NCBI GenBank assembly: GCA_003140785.1
Contig: PLKY01000278.1
Location: 1,172-28,007 of the forward strand
DNA length: 26,836 nt
Direction of reading: 5' to 3'
Source: Acidobacteriaceae bacterium
GTDB taxonomy: Bacteria; Acidobacteriota; Terriglobia; Terriglobales; Acidobacteriaceae
Shown: piece after piece, positions 1-8,424 of the stretch
Layout of the letters: each line of letters begins with the position of its first letter
How positions within the stretch are numbered: position 1 is the first letter of the stretch
The notes under the pieces: generated by a model
Told to the model about the DNA's origin: nothing
The model's database searches: none
What the model saw: the letters and a program-made list of their open reading frames with translations, nothing else
Program-made: the position numbers and the translations under genes

Positions 1-1199
1 GGATCGAGTTGCGCGGCTTTGTGGGCCGGGTAGACGCCGAAGAAGAGGCCGACAGCGGTGGCTACAAACAAGCTGACCAAGATGGACCAGACTTGAACGG
101 CCGATGGGAACGCGATGATGAGTGTGATGGTTTTGGCTGCGCCGATGCCGGCGATGATTCCAATGAGACCGCCCACGAGCGACATGGTTGCCGATTCAAT
201 GAGGAATTGCAGCAGGATATCCTGACGGCGCGCGCCAAGGGCTTTGCGGACGCCGATCTCGCGTGTGCGTTCAGTGACGGAGACAAGCATGATGTTCATA
301 ATGACGATGCCGCCGATGACGAGTGAGATGCCGGCGATGGCGGCGACGACCGCGCCGAAGCTGTTGAGGATTTTGCCGAGCAGGTTTTGAAACGTGGCGC
401 TGGTATCGATGGTAAAGGTGTCGATGGCGTTGGGCGCAAGATGCCGGCGAATGCGCATGATGGTGCGCAACTCGTCGGAGACCGCATCCATGACTTCACC
501 GCCGCCTCCGGCATCGACATAGATGTCGAGGGTGGAGTGCGATCCGTGCGATTGGAGAAATGCGGTGAGCGGAACGGCGACCCAGTTGTCCATGCTCTGG
601 CCGAGGGTTTTGCCCTGCCGCTCGCCCACGCCGATGACGGTATAGGGACTGCCATCGACGCGAATCTCCTTGCCCAGCGGATCGCCGGGGCCGAGCAGAT
701 TGTCGACGATATCGGAGCCGACGATGGCGACGTGGGAACTGTGCGCGTCTTCAACTTCAGTGAACGCCCGGCCCAGTTCGATATTGAGGTTTGAAAGCGT
801 AGGCATGGTCCAGGTCCAGCCGCGGATATCGGTGTCGGTGCTGGAATGGTTTCCGTAGACAACGCTGCCGGTGACGTTGCGCCGCGCGCCAACCGAGACG
901 CAGGAGCGGCATGCGGAGACCACGGCGCGGTAGTCGTCGAGGGTGATGTCGCGCCGCTTTTGAAATTCAAGATACTCGTCGATGGTGATGAAGGTCTGCG
1001 GCATCTTGCTGATGGTGACTACGTCAGCGCCGTAGGTATTGATCTTGGTGGTGACGAATTCTTTGGCTCCGTTGGTGAGCGTGACGACCATGATGACGGA
1101 GGCGACGCCGATGACGACGCCGAGCAGCGTGAGGACGCTGCGCATCTTGTTGGCCCAGAGGGATTGCAGTGCGAGCCGGACGCCTTCAATCAGTTCCAT
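1..1199 (-). CDS. MacB/FtsX-type ABC transporter permease, type A (3' end cut by window edge)
   Basis: An inner-membrane permease of the MacB/FtsX class, which normally pairs with an ATPase for export or envelope mechanotransmission. The frame is open from ATG at 1199 to the window edge without a stop, giving about 399 residues. The family's usual ending (DPxxALRYE-like) is just lost, so roughly ten residues are missing. Visible: an N-terminal membrane segment at about 18-42 (LTLLGVVIGVASVIMVVTL), a large periplasmic MacB_PCD domain, then three C-terminal membrane helices with the FtsX hallmark MNIMLVSVTERTREIGVRKA. A CxxC pair (C97, C100) lies in the periplasmic domain and recurs at the same position in the 4332-5558 paralogue, its closest relative here. 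No ATPase is visible nearby. The start is preceded by a GGGGAAAG-type ribosome site at some distance. Confidence 0.93.
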   Translation of the reverse strand, partial: MELIEGVRLALQSLWANKMRSVLTLLGVVIGVASVIMVVTLTNGAKEFVTTKINTYGADVVTISKMPQTFITIDEYLEFQKRRDITLDDYRAVVSACRSCVSVGARRNVTGSVVYGNHSSTDTDIRGWTWTMPTLSNLNIELGRAFTEVEDAHSSHVAIVGSDIVDNLLGPGDPLGKEIRVDGSPYTVIGVGERQGKTLGQSMDNWVAVPLTAFLQSHGSHSTLDIYVDAGGGGEVMDAVSDELRTIMRIRRHLAPNAIDTFTIDTSATFQNLLGKILNSFGAVVAAIAGISLVIGGIVIMNIMLVSVTERTREIGVRKALGARRQDILLQFLIESATMSLVGGLIGIIAGIGAAKTITLIIAFPSAVQVWSILVSLFVATAVGLFFGVYPAHKAAQLD

Positions 1200-1226
1200 G
1201 AGTCAGCTTTCCCCTGCGCTGCGGAA

Positions 1227-1247
1227 GGAACGCGAGACATGCGTTCC
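1227..1247. other. Perfect 7-bp inverted repeat upstream of the type A permease
   Basis: GGAACGC, seven bases, GCGTTCC. It lies 28 bases upstream of the 1199 start in the 255-bp spacer between two permease genes. It could be an operator or a leader hairpin. There is no T-run, so it is not an obvious terminator. Function unknown. Confidence 0.35.
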
Positions 1248-1454
1248 GATAACGATTGCAGCGGCCTCGAATGCAGAGATGGAGTCTGGGGAAATGGAGC
1301 AGTCTCTTGAAAGAACGAAGCGGCAGAGCCGATCTCCCCGTCAGAACTTTGAACGGGAAGGGCAGACTGGAAGCTGCCGGTCTGCGACCTTTGATGACCC
1401 TGGGTGACCGGGCCCGGGGATTGGTCTGTGGCCATATCTCGATTTCCGGTTCAT

Positions 1455-2711
1455 CTATTCATACCGCAAAGCTTCAATGGGGTCCAGATTTGCGGCTTTC
1501 CATGCGGGATAGATGCCAAAGATCAGGCCAATGGCGCAGGAGACGAAGAAGCCGATCAGCACCCACAGTACTGAAAGTGCTGCGGGGAGACCGATGGGCA
1601 GAAAGTAGATGATCCAGGTAATTACCGCGCCGAGCAACAGACCGATGAGCCCGCCTACGGCGGATAGGGTGACGGCCTCGGTAGTGAACTGCGTCAGGAG
1701 AGCCCGCTTGGTTGCGCCGAGGGCTTTGCGCACGCCGATTTCGCGGGTTCGCTCGGTCACCGAGACGAGCATGATGTTCATAACGCCCACCCCGCCGACC
1801 ATGAGGCCGACCGAGGAGACGGCGATCATGAAGAGCACGAGTCCGCCTGTAAGCTGGCCCCACAGCTTGGTCAGCGAATCGGGGCCGAAGATCGCGAAGT
1901 TATCTTCCGCTTCAACTCGCACCTTGCGGCGGATGCGCAGCACTTCTCGAACCTCTTCGGTGACCAGCGACTTGTATTTCTGTTCGTCGAACTTGACGCC
2001 GATATACATGTCCTTGATCTCCGGATAGAGGTTGTGAAAGGTGCCCAGGGGAAAGTAGACGCCATTGTCCGCCGGGTTCTTGCCGGAGCCGAAGGGTTGT
2101 TTGCGTTTGTCGACAACGCCGATGACGGTGTAGAGCCCGGTGGCCACATTCACATCCTTGCCAATCGGGTCTTCTGTGCCGAACAGGTCTTCAGCTGTGT
2201 CGTGGCCCAGCAGGCAGACGTGCGCGTGACGCTGGTCTTCGCCATCGGTCCAGAAACGGCCTTCCTGCGCGACGAGTTCCGACGTCATTTCGAGGGCTGC
2301 GGTTGAACCCATCAGGAAAGCTCCAGCCACTTTTTTGCCGTTGTATTTCACGCTGACGTCGCCCACGTGGAACTGCTGGTTCACGTGCTGGTAGGTTCCG
2401 TCGACGGCGAGGACGTGCGGCATGCCGCGGAGTGCCAACACATCATCGAGGTTCAGCTTTTTGCGGGTGAGCATCTCTGTTGTCGGTTGCACGCCGATCA
2501 GAGGCATATGGAAGACCCAGAGAACATTCGATCCCAGCGAGGTAACCCAGCCGGAGACGCGATTGTTGACTCCGTTGATGACCGAGGAGATGGTGATCAC
2601 CGTGGTGACGCCGATAACGATGCCGAGGATGGTCAGTCCCGAGCGCAGCTTGTTTGCCTTTAGCGTTTCGAGCGCCAGCTTGACGGACTCGCGGGTTTGC
2701 CCTCGTGCCAT
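1455..2711 (-). CDS. MacB/FtsX-type ABC transporter permease, type B copy 1
   Basis: A complete 418-residue MacB-like permease. It has an N-terminal membrane helix (about residues 20-45, LRSGLTILGIVIGVTTVITI), a periplasmic MacB_PCD domain (about 50-285), and three C-terminal helices with the FtsX block VGVMNIMLVSVTERTREIG. It ends in DPIEALRYE, the family's typical terminus. It is closely related to the next gene upstream (2853-4106). The C-terminal 140 residues are nearly the same in both, while the periplasmic part differs more. It lacks the CxxC pair of the type A copies. No good Shine-Dalgarno sequence precedes the ATG, because a dispersed repeat occupies the spacer right up to the gene. 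The substrate cannot be told from sequence; macrolide or peptide export is only a family-level association. Confidence 0.95.
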   Translation of the reverse strand: MARGQTRESVKLALETLKANKLRSGLTILGIVIGVTTVITISSVINGVNNRVSGWVTSLGSNVLWVFHMPLIGVQPTTEMLTRKKLNLDDVLALRGMPHVLAVDGTYQHVNQQFHVGDVSVKYNGKKVAGAFLMGSTAALEMTSELVAQEGRFWTDGEDQRHAHVCLLGHDTAEDLFGTEDPIGKDVNVATGLYTVIGVVDKRKQPFGSGKNPADNGVYFPLGTFHNLYPEIKDMYIGVKFDEQKYKSLVTEEVREVLRIRRKVRVEAEDNFAIFGPDSLTKLWGQLTGGLVLFMIAVSSVGLMVGGVGVMNIMLVSVTERTREIGVRKALGATKRALLTQFTTEAVTLSAVGGLIGLLLGAVITWIIYFLPIGLPAALSVLWVLIGFFVSCAIGLIFGIYPAWKAANLDPIEALRYE

Positions 2712-2717
2712 AGAAGC

Positions 2718-2834
2718 AGTCTTCAGTGGTCAGTTTTCAGTTGTCAGTGAACGGAAATCCAACCTTTCGCGTCCAATCCTAGTCCCGATCCCGCCTTTCT
2801 TGCTGTGATCCCCGGCAACTGACCACTGAAGACT
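2718..2834. repeat. 18-bp perfect inverted repeat filling a permease spacer
   Basis: AGTCTTCAGTGGTCAGTT at 2718-2735 is repeated exactly in inverse as AACTGACCACTGAAGACT at 2817-2834. Degenerate CAGTnnTCAGT units continue outward and inward (TTCAGTTGTCAGTG; GACCACTGACAACTGTC). The 141-bp spacer between the two type B permeases is largely made of these units. It looks like a dispersed intergenic repeat pair rather than a gene-specific regulator. No T-run follows it. Confidence 0.75.
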
Positions 2835-2852
2835 GACCACTGACAACTGTCT

Positions 2853-4106
2853 TCATTCGTACCGCAGGGCTTCGATGGGGTCGAGATTTGCGGCTTTCCA
2901 TGCGGGATAAATGCCGAAGAGGAGGCCGATGGCGCAGGAGACGCCGAAACCGATGATGATCCATGTGGTGGAAACTGTGGCGGGCAGGCCAATGGGGAGA
3001 AAGTAGATGATCCAGGTGAGCACGGCACCGATGAGGATGCCGATGATACCGCCGACGGCGCACAAAGTCACCGCCTCCGTGGTGAACTGGGTCATCAACA
3101 TGCGCTTGGTGGCGCCGATGGCTTTGCGCACGCCGATTTCGCGGGTTCGCTCGGTCACACTGACGAGCATGATATTCATGACGCCGACGCCACCGACCAT
3201 GAGGCCGACGCTCGAGACGGCAATCATGAAGAGGACCAGGCCGCCGGTGAGCTGACCCCAGAGCTTGGAGAGCGAATCGGGTCCGAAGATCTCGAAATCG
3301 TCCGGAGCCTCGACGCGGACCTTGCGCCGGATGCGCAGCATTTCGCGAATTTCTTCCTGGACCAGGGCTTTGTTCTTGGGGTCGTCGTATTTCACGCTGA
3401 CCCACATGTCTTTGTCTTCCGGATGAAGATTGTGGAAGGTGCCGAAGGGGAAGATCACCATGTTATCGTTTGGATTTTTGCCGCCGCCGAAGGGCTGCTT
3501 GCGCTTATCGATGACGCCGATGACGGTGTACATGCCGGTCTCGACGTTGACTTCTTTCCCGACCGCGGGCTGGTCGCCGAAGAGTTGTTCCCAGGTATCG
3601 TGACCGAGGAGGACTACGTGCGCGGCGCGTTTGTCTTCATCGTCGGTGTAGAGGCGGCCTTCGCGCAGAGTGACGTCGGAGACCAGGGAGAGTTCGGCGG
3701 TAGAACCTTGCAGGATGGTGCCTGCGACTTTTTTGCCCTGATACTTCACGCTTACTGCGCCAACACGGAACTGACCGGTATGCTGATAACCGCCGTCCGC
3801 CGCGACGACGTGGGGGAGGGTGCGGAGGGCGATGACATCGTCGGCGGTGAGCTTTTTGCGCGCCAGCATCTCGGTGGTGGGCCGCACGCCGATGACGGGC
3901 ATGTGAAATACCCAAATCACGTTGGTGCCGAGCGAACTGACCCAGTCGGAGACGCGGTTGTTGAGGCCGTTGATGACCGACGAGATGGTGATGACGGTGG
4001 TGACGCCGATGACGATGCCGAGGACGGTAAGGCCGGAACGCAGCTTGTTCGTCCTCAGGGTGTCGAGGGCCATTTTGATCGATTCGCGGGTTTGTCCTTG
4101 AGCCAT
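2853..4106 (-). CDS. MacB/FtsX-type ABC transporter permease, type B copy 2
   Basis: A 417-residue MacB-like inner-membrane permease and the close paralogue of 1455-2711. The order is an N-terminal membrane helix (about 20-45), a periplasmic MacB_PCD domain, and three helices at the C-terminus with MNIMLVSVTERTREIGVRKAIG. It ends in DPIEALRYE. The shared type B marker SLGTNVIWVFHMP sits just after the first helix region, where type A copies read GYGADVFTVTRMP or similar. The start is supported by a GGAG ribosome site eight bases upstream, which is itself the loop of a small hairpin. It probably belongs to one transcription unit with its three neighbours, although spacers of 141-255 bp carrying repeats separate them. 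Confidence 0.95.
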   Translation of the reverse strand: MAQGQTRESIKMALDTLRTNKLRSGLTVLGIVIGVTTVITISSVINGLNNRVSDWVSSLGTNVIWVFHMPVIGVRPTTEMLARKKLTADDVIALRTLPHVVAADGGYQHTGQFRVGAVSVKYQGKKVAGTILQGSTAELSLVSDVTLREGRLYTDDEDKRAAHVVLLGHDTWEQLFGDQPAVGKEVNVETGMYTVIGVIDKRKQPFGGGKNPNDNMVIFPFGTFHNLHPEDKDMWVSVKYDDPKNKALVQEEIREMLRIRRKVRVEAPDDFEIFGPDSLSKLWGQLTGGLVLFMIAVSSVGLMVGGVGVMNIMLVSVTERTREIGVRKAIGATKRMLMTQFTTEAVTLCAVGGIIGILIGAVLTWIIYFLPIGLPATVSTTWIIIGFGVSCAIGLLFGIYPAWKAANLDPIEALRYE

Positions 4107-4110
4107 TGGT

Positions 4111-4123
4111 GTTGCTCCGCAAC
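4111..4123 (-). promoter_or_regulatory. Ribosome-binding site inside a short hairpin
   Basis: On the minus strand the sequence GTTGC-GGA-GCAAC folds into a 5-bp stem. Its loop and first 3' stem base form the GGAG Shine-Dalgarno of the type B permease starting at 4106. Pairing could dampen translation initiation. This is inference from a small structure that may occur by chance. Confidence 0.35.
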
Positions 4124-4130
4124 AGTGATA

Positions 4131-4158
4131 AGGGAATAGGGATTAGGGAACAGGAAAT
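4131..4158. repeat. Heptamer repeat AGGGAAY (four units)
   Basis: Four consecutive seven-base units: AGGGAAT, AGGGATT, AGGGAAC, AGGAAAT. The same heptamer recurs in inverse at 4310-4323 in this spacer and again at 21746-21765 after the PadR gene. It resembles a short dispersed intergenic tandem repeat of unknown function. Confidence 0.7.
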
Positions 4159-4309
4159 ACAAACCAGCGCCTCGTTGTCTCCCAGTCGTGCCATTCATGC
4201 TGACAAACTGAATCGATTTCCGCCGCTTTACTAGTGTTTTCAACGACTGGATTGCAATCTTCTTTTCCAAATACTTCATCTCAGATTCCGACCTCTGAAC
4301 GGCGCCTTC

Positions 4310-4323
4310 TGTTCCCTGTTCCC
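4310..4323. repeat. Heptamer repeat, inverse orientation (two units)
   Basis: Two TGTTCCC units, the complement of GGGAACA, lie just before the stop codon side of the 4332-5558 gene. Together with 4131-4158 they bracket the 225-bp spacer in opposite orientation, as the 18-bp repeats bracket the neighbouring spacer. Confidence 0.65.
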
Positions 4324-4331
4324 TGGTTCTC

Positions 4332-5558
<1,227 letters not shown>

Positions 5559-5916
5559 GGTTTGGCTTTCGATTCCCTGCTTTCAGTGTACGCACATGCT
5601 GCCCAGCCCGCCCCCGCTTTGGGACGAGCGGGGAATATCGTGCCGGGAGCGGCGAATTCGGGGCAGCTATTCCCCGTTACTGGGAATACGCGGATTGGGG
5701 AGCGGCGGTTCCCTGGGGTGGCGCAGAGTGGGGTGTTTATGCCGATTCGAAGCGGTTGGGGAGCGCAGAAAAGCATCGCGAGCGGTCGTGACGGGAGGGT
5801 ATATTGGGTCGGTGCTGTTCTGGCCTTGCTGTTAGGGCCTTATGGGCGGGCGGCAAGCGAGACCCCGGACGCAGGTACACTTGGACGCTGGCAAATTCTT
5901 TCCCTGGAGTGAATCG
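5559..5916. other. Divergent intergenic region with two hairpins
   Basis: This 358-bp spacer separates the leftward permease run from the rightward dehydrogenase pair and should hold both promoters. Two perfect stems are visible: CCCCGCT/AGCGGGG with an 8-base loop (5612-5633), and TATTCCC/GGGAATA with a 7-base loop (5668-5688). Neither is followed by a T-run. No convincing -35/-10 pair was picked out. The open frame extending upstream of the dehydrogenase start to 5842 has no ribosome site and is judged non-coding. Confidence 0.5.
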
Positions 5917-7638
5917 ATGTTCCAAGTGAACTCGCGCAAGACGGTGTACGACGTCTGCATCATCGGCTCTGGCGCGGGCGGCGGCACGGCCGCGAAGGTG
6001 CTGACCGAAGGCGGTCTGAACGTTGTGATGCTGGAGGCCGGTCCGCGGCTCGATCCCGATCGGGACTTCAAGGAGCATATGTGGCCCTATCAGTTGCCGC
6101 ATCGGGGAGCGGGGATTGGCGGATTGGGAAGCAACTTCGGCGAGTTTCTTGCGCCGAATGGTTTTTGGGAGATTGACGGCGAGCCGTATACGACGGCGCC
6201 GGGTTCTTCATTCCGCTGGTTCCGGTCGCGGATTGAAGGCGGCAGGACGAATCATTGGGGGCGGATTGCGCTGCGGTTTGGTCCGGCGGATTTCAGGGCG
6301 CACTCGACTGATGGCATGGGTGACGACTGGCCCATCACGTACGAGGAACTGGCGCCGTATTACGACAAAGTCGAGGCGTATATCGGCGTCTTCGGGTCGA
6401 AGGAGAATGTTCCCAATGCGCCGGATGGGATATTTCTGCCGCCTCCCAAGCCGCGCTGCACCGAGACGCTGATCAAGAAGGCCTGTGATCGGCTGAATAT
6501 CACGTGCATTCCGTCGCGGATGGCAATTCTTACGAAGCCGCTGAATGGGCGCGATGCGTGCCACTACTGCGCGCAGTGCGGCCGCGGATGCAAGTCTGCT
6601 TCGAACTTCAGTTCGAGCCAAGTGATGATTCCGCCGGCTGCGGCGACTGGCCGGCTGACGATGATCGCTAACGCCATGGCGCGCGAGATCGTGGTGGACG
6701 GGAGCGGCAAAGCAGAGGCAGTCTCCTATATCGATAAAACGACAAAGAGTGAACAGCGCGTGTATGCCAAAGCGGTGGTGGTGGCGGCAAGCGCGTGCGA
6801 ATCGGCGCGGCTGCTGCTGAATTCGCGCTCGGCAAACTTTCCCAACGGCCTCGGGAATTCGTCGGGCGCGGTGGGGCGCAACCTTACAGACTCAGTCGGC
6901 AGCGACCTGGCAGGATACTTTCCGCAGCTTGAAAAGATGCCGGCGCACAACCATGACGGCGTAGGCGGCATGCACATGTACATGCCGTGGTGGCGCTTCG
7001 GCAAGCAGAATGAATTTCTGCGCGGCTACCACATTGAATTTGGGGGCGGACGCGACATGCCTGGGGTAGGCGGCTTTGATGGCGTGTGCGAAGAGCAGGA
7101 AGGCTACGGTGTAAGCCTGAAACAGAAGTGCCGTAGCTCGTATGGCACGTTCATCGGATTCAGTGGACGCGGCGAGATGATTCCGAACGACAAGTGCTTC
7201 TGCGAACTTGACCCTGACGTGAAGGACCAGTGGGGCATTCCGGTGCTGCGCTTCCACTGGAGTTGGGGAGAGAACGAGATCAAGATGGCCGCGGATATGC
7301 AGGCGACGTTCCGGTCGGTTGTGGAAGGGGCGGGCGGGACGGTGATTGCCGGGACGCGGCGGCATCCGAAGCCGCAGGGGACGGCAGAGCAGCCTGCGGG
7401 CAAAATCTCGAAAGGCGGCGAGATTATTCACGAGCTGGGCACGGTGCGTATGGGAAGCGATACGAAGACGTCGGTGCTGAATGCGCATTGCCAGGCGCAC
7501 GACGTGAAGAATCTTTTTGTGGCCGATGCTGCGCCGTTCGTTTCGAATCCCGACAAGAACCCCACGCTGACGATTATGGCGCTCGCGTGGAGAACGTCGG
7601 AGTACCTGCTGGAGCAGGCGAAAAAGGGAGAAGTGTAA
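5917..7638 (+). CDS. GMC-family FAD-dependent dehydrogenase (gluconate/sugar dehydrogenase large subunit type)
   Basis: A 573-residue flavoprotein likely to oxidise a sugar, sugar acid or polyol on the periplasmic side and pass electrons to the respiratory chain. The FAD Rossmann motif IIGSGAGGG is at residues 15-23 and the FAD ribose acid is in VVMLEAG (37-42). The GMC catalytic pair is expected at H505 (HELGTVRMG) and N548 (NPTLT). A cysteine cluster C215-x2-C218-x2-C221-x3-C225 resembles the region binding an iron-sulfur cluster in membrane-linked FAD glucose dehydrogenases. The start at 5917 is preferred over the longer frame from 5842: GGAGTG lies six bases upstream and the fold begins soon after. 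It has no signal peptide; export probably relies on the Tat signal of the next gene, four bases downstream. The exact substrate is not determinable. Confidence 0.92.
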   Translation: MFQVNSRKTVYDVCIIGSGAGGGTAAKVLTEGGLNVVMLEAGPRLDPDRDFKEHMWPYQLPHRGAGIGGLGSNFGEFLAPNGFWEIDGEPYTTAPGSSFRWFRSRIEGGRTNHWGRIALRFGPADFRAHSTDGMGDDWPITYEELAPYYDKVEAYIGVFGSKENVPNAPDGIFLPPPKPRCTETLIKKACDRLNITCIPSRMAILTKPLNGRDACHYCAQCGRGCKSASNFSSSQVMIPPAAATGRLTMIANAMAREIVVDGSGKAEAVSYIDKTTKSEQRVYAKAVVVAASACESARLLLNSRSANFPNGLGNSSGAVGRNLTDSVGSDLAGYFPQLEKMPAHNHDGVGGMHMYMPWWRFGKQNEFLRGYHIEFGGGRDMPGVGGFDGVCEEQEGYGVSLKQKCRSSYGTFIGFSGRGEMIPNDKCFCELDPDVKDQWGIPVLRFHWSWGENEIKMAADMQATFRSVVEGAGGTVIAGTRRHPKPQGTAEQPAGKISKGGEIIHELGTVRMGSDTKTSVLNAHCQAHDVKNLFVADAAPFVSNPDKNPTLTIMALAWRTSEYLLEQAKKGEV

Positions 7639-7642
7639 TTTG

Positions 7643-8242
7643 ATGGCCATTGATCTTGTATCGCGACGCGCGTTATTAAAGTCGCTGGGCATGGGAGCCG
7701 TGGCGGGCTCAGTCTTCCGTGTCATCCCGCTGGAGGCTGCGGCCTATGCGCACAGCGTGATCGATGCGGAGAAGGCCGATGCGGGCGGTTATATGCCGAA
7801 GTTCTTCGATGCGCATGCGTACAAGACGCTGCAGGCGCTGTGCGAGACGATTTTTCCGGCGGATGCGGACTCGGGTGGGGCTGTCGAAGCCGGTGCTCCG
7901 GAGTTCATCGATCTGGTGACAAGCGAGAATGTGGGCTTCCAGGAGAAGCTGGGAGGCGGATTGAAGGGTCTCGATGCCAACTGCACGAGTAAGTACGGGA
8001 AGGTCTATCTGGAGTGTGCTGCGGGACAGCAGAAGGAGATTCTCGACTTGATCGCGTATCGCAAGAATGCGGAAGTGGACGCGGGACTCGCGCAGAGCGT
8101 GGAGTTTTTCTCGCTGTTGCGGAACCTGACGGCGGACGGATTCTTTACCAGCAAGATCGGGATCAAGTATCTGGGTTACAAGGGCAACACATTTGTGCCG
8201 GAGTTTCCTGGATGTCCGCCGGTGCCGGGGTTGGAAGCCTGA
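7643..8242 (+). CDS. Gluconate 2-dehydrogenase subunit 3-like protein with Tat signal
   Basis: A 199-residue small (gamma-type) subunit. The N-terminus holds a twin-arginine motif, SRRALLKSLG at residues 7-16, followed by a short hydrophobic stretch (GMGAVAGSVFRVIPL), so it should be exported folded and may carry the flavoprotein with it. The body matches the subunit 3 pattern (FDAHAYKTLQALCETIFPADADSGGAVEAGAPEFIDL, then a C-terminal YLGYKGN). Its stop-to-start gap to the flavoprotein gene is four bases, so they are surely cotranscribed. A TTG three bases upstream of this ATG is an alternative start with better spacing to GGGAG. The cytochrome c subunit found in some of these complexes is not in the window. 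Confidence 0.88.
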   Translation: MAIDLVSRRALLKSLGMGAVAGSVFRVIPLEAAAYAHSVIDAEKADAGGYMPKFFDAHAYKTLQALCETIFPADADSGGAVEAGAPEFIDLVTSENVGFQEKLGGGLKGLDANCTSKYGKVYLECAAGQQKEILDLIAYRKNAEVDAGLAQSVEFFSLLRNLTADGFFTSKIGIKYLGYKGNTFVPEFPGCPPVPGLEA

Positions 8243-8336
8243 GGTGCGCCGGCGAGGCGGTTGGGATCGGTTGACTTTGGGATCCGAGGAAGGAATCGAC
8301 GGCATGAACGCGCAGGATTTGCTGCCACGGACCACG

Positions 8337-8395
8337 AAAAAAACCAGGGAGTGCCGCTGCTCTGCGCGCTCGCACATTGCAATCGGCACTCCCTG
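8337..8395 (-). terminator. Intrinsic terminator after the chemoreceptor gene
   Basis: Perfect 12-bp stem CAGGGAGTGCCG (8345-8356) / CGGCACTCCCTG (8384-8395) with a 27-base loop. On the minus strand it is followed at once by seven T residues (A-run 8337-8343 on the plus strand). It lies 29 bases past the chemoreceptor stop. It terminates the whole leftward porin/binding-protein/receptor locus. The loop is longer than usual. Confidence 0.85.
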
Positions 8396-8424
8396 ACCGG
8401 CCCTCGTTGCCGGGAAACGTGTAG

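Noticed and set aside
296..970. 224-codon minus-strand frame in the first permease region
   Set aside because: Same strand but another frame of the type A permease gene, whose own frame is open through 1-1199 and matches the MacB family.
2712..4331. CRISPR array suggested by repeated short units
   Set aside because: Units are 7-18 bp, without regular spacers, and no cas genes are near.
5842..5916. Upstream extension of the GMC dehydrogenase
   Set aside because: The extra 25 residues have no signal peptide or conservation, and the 5917 ATG has the better ribosome site.
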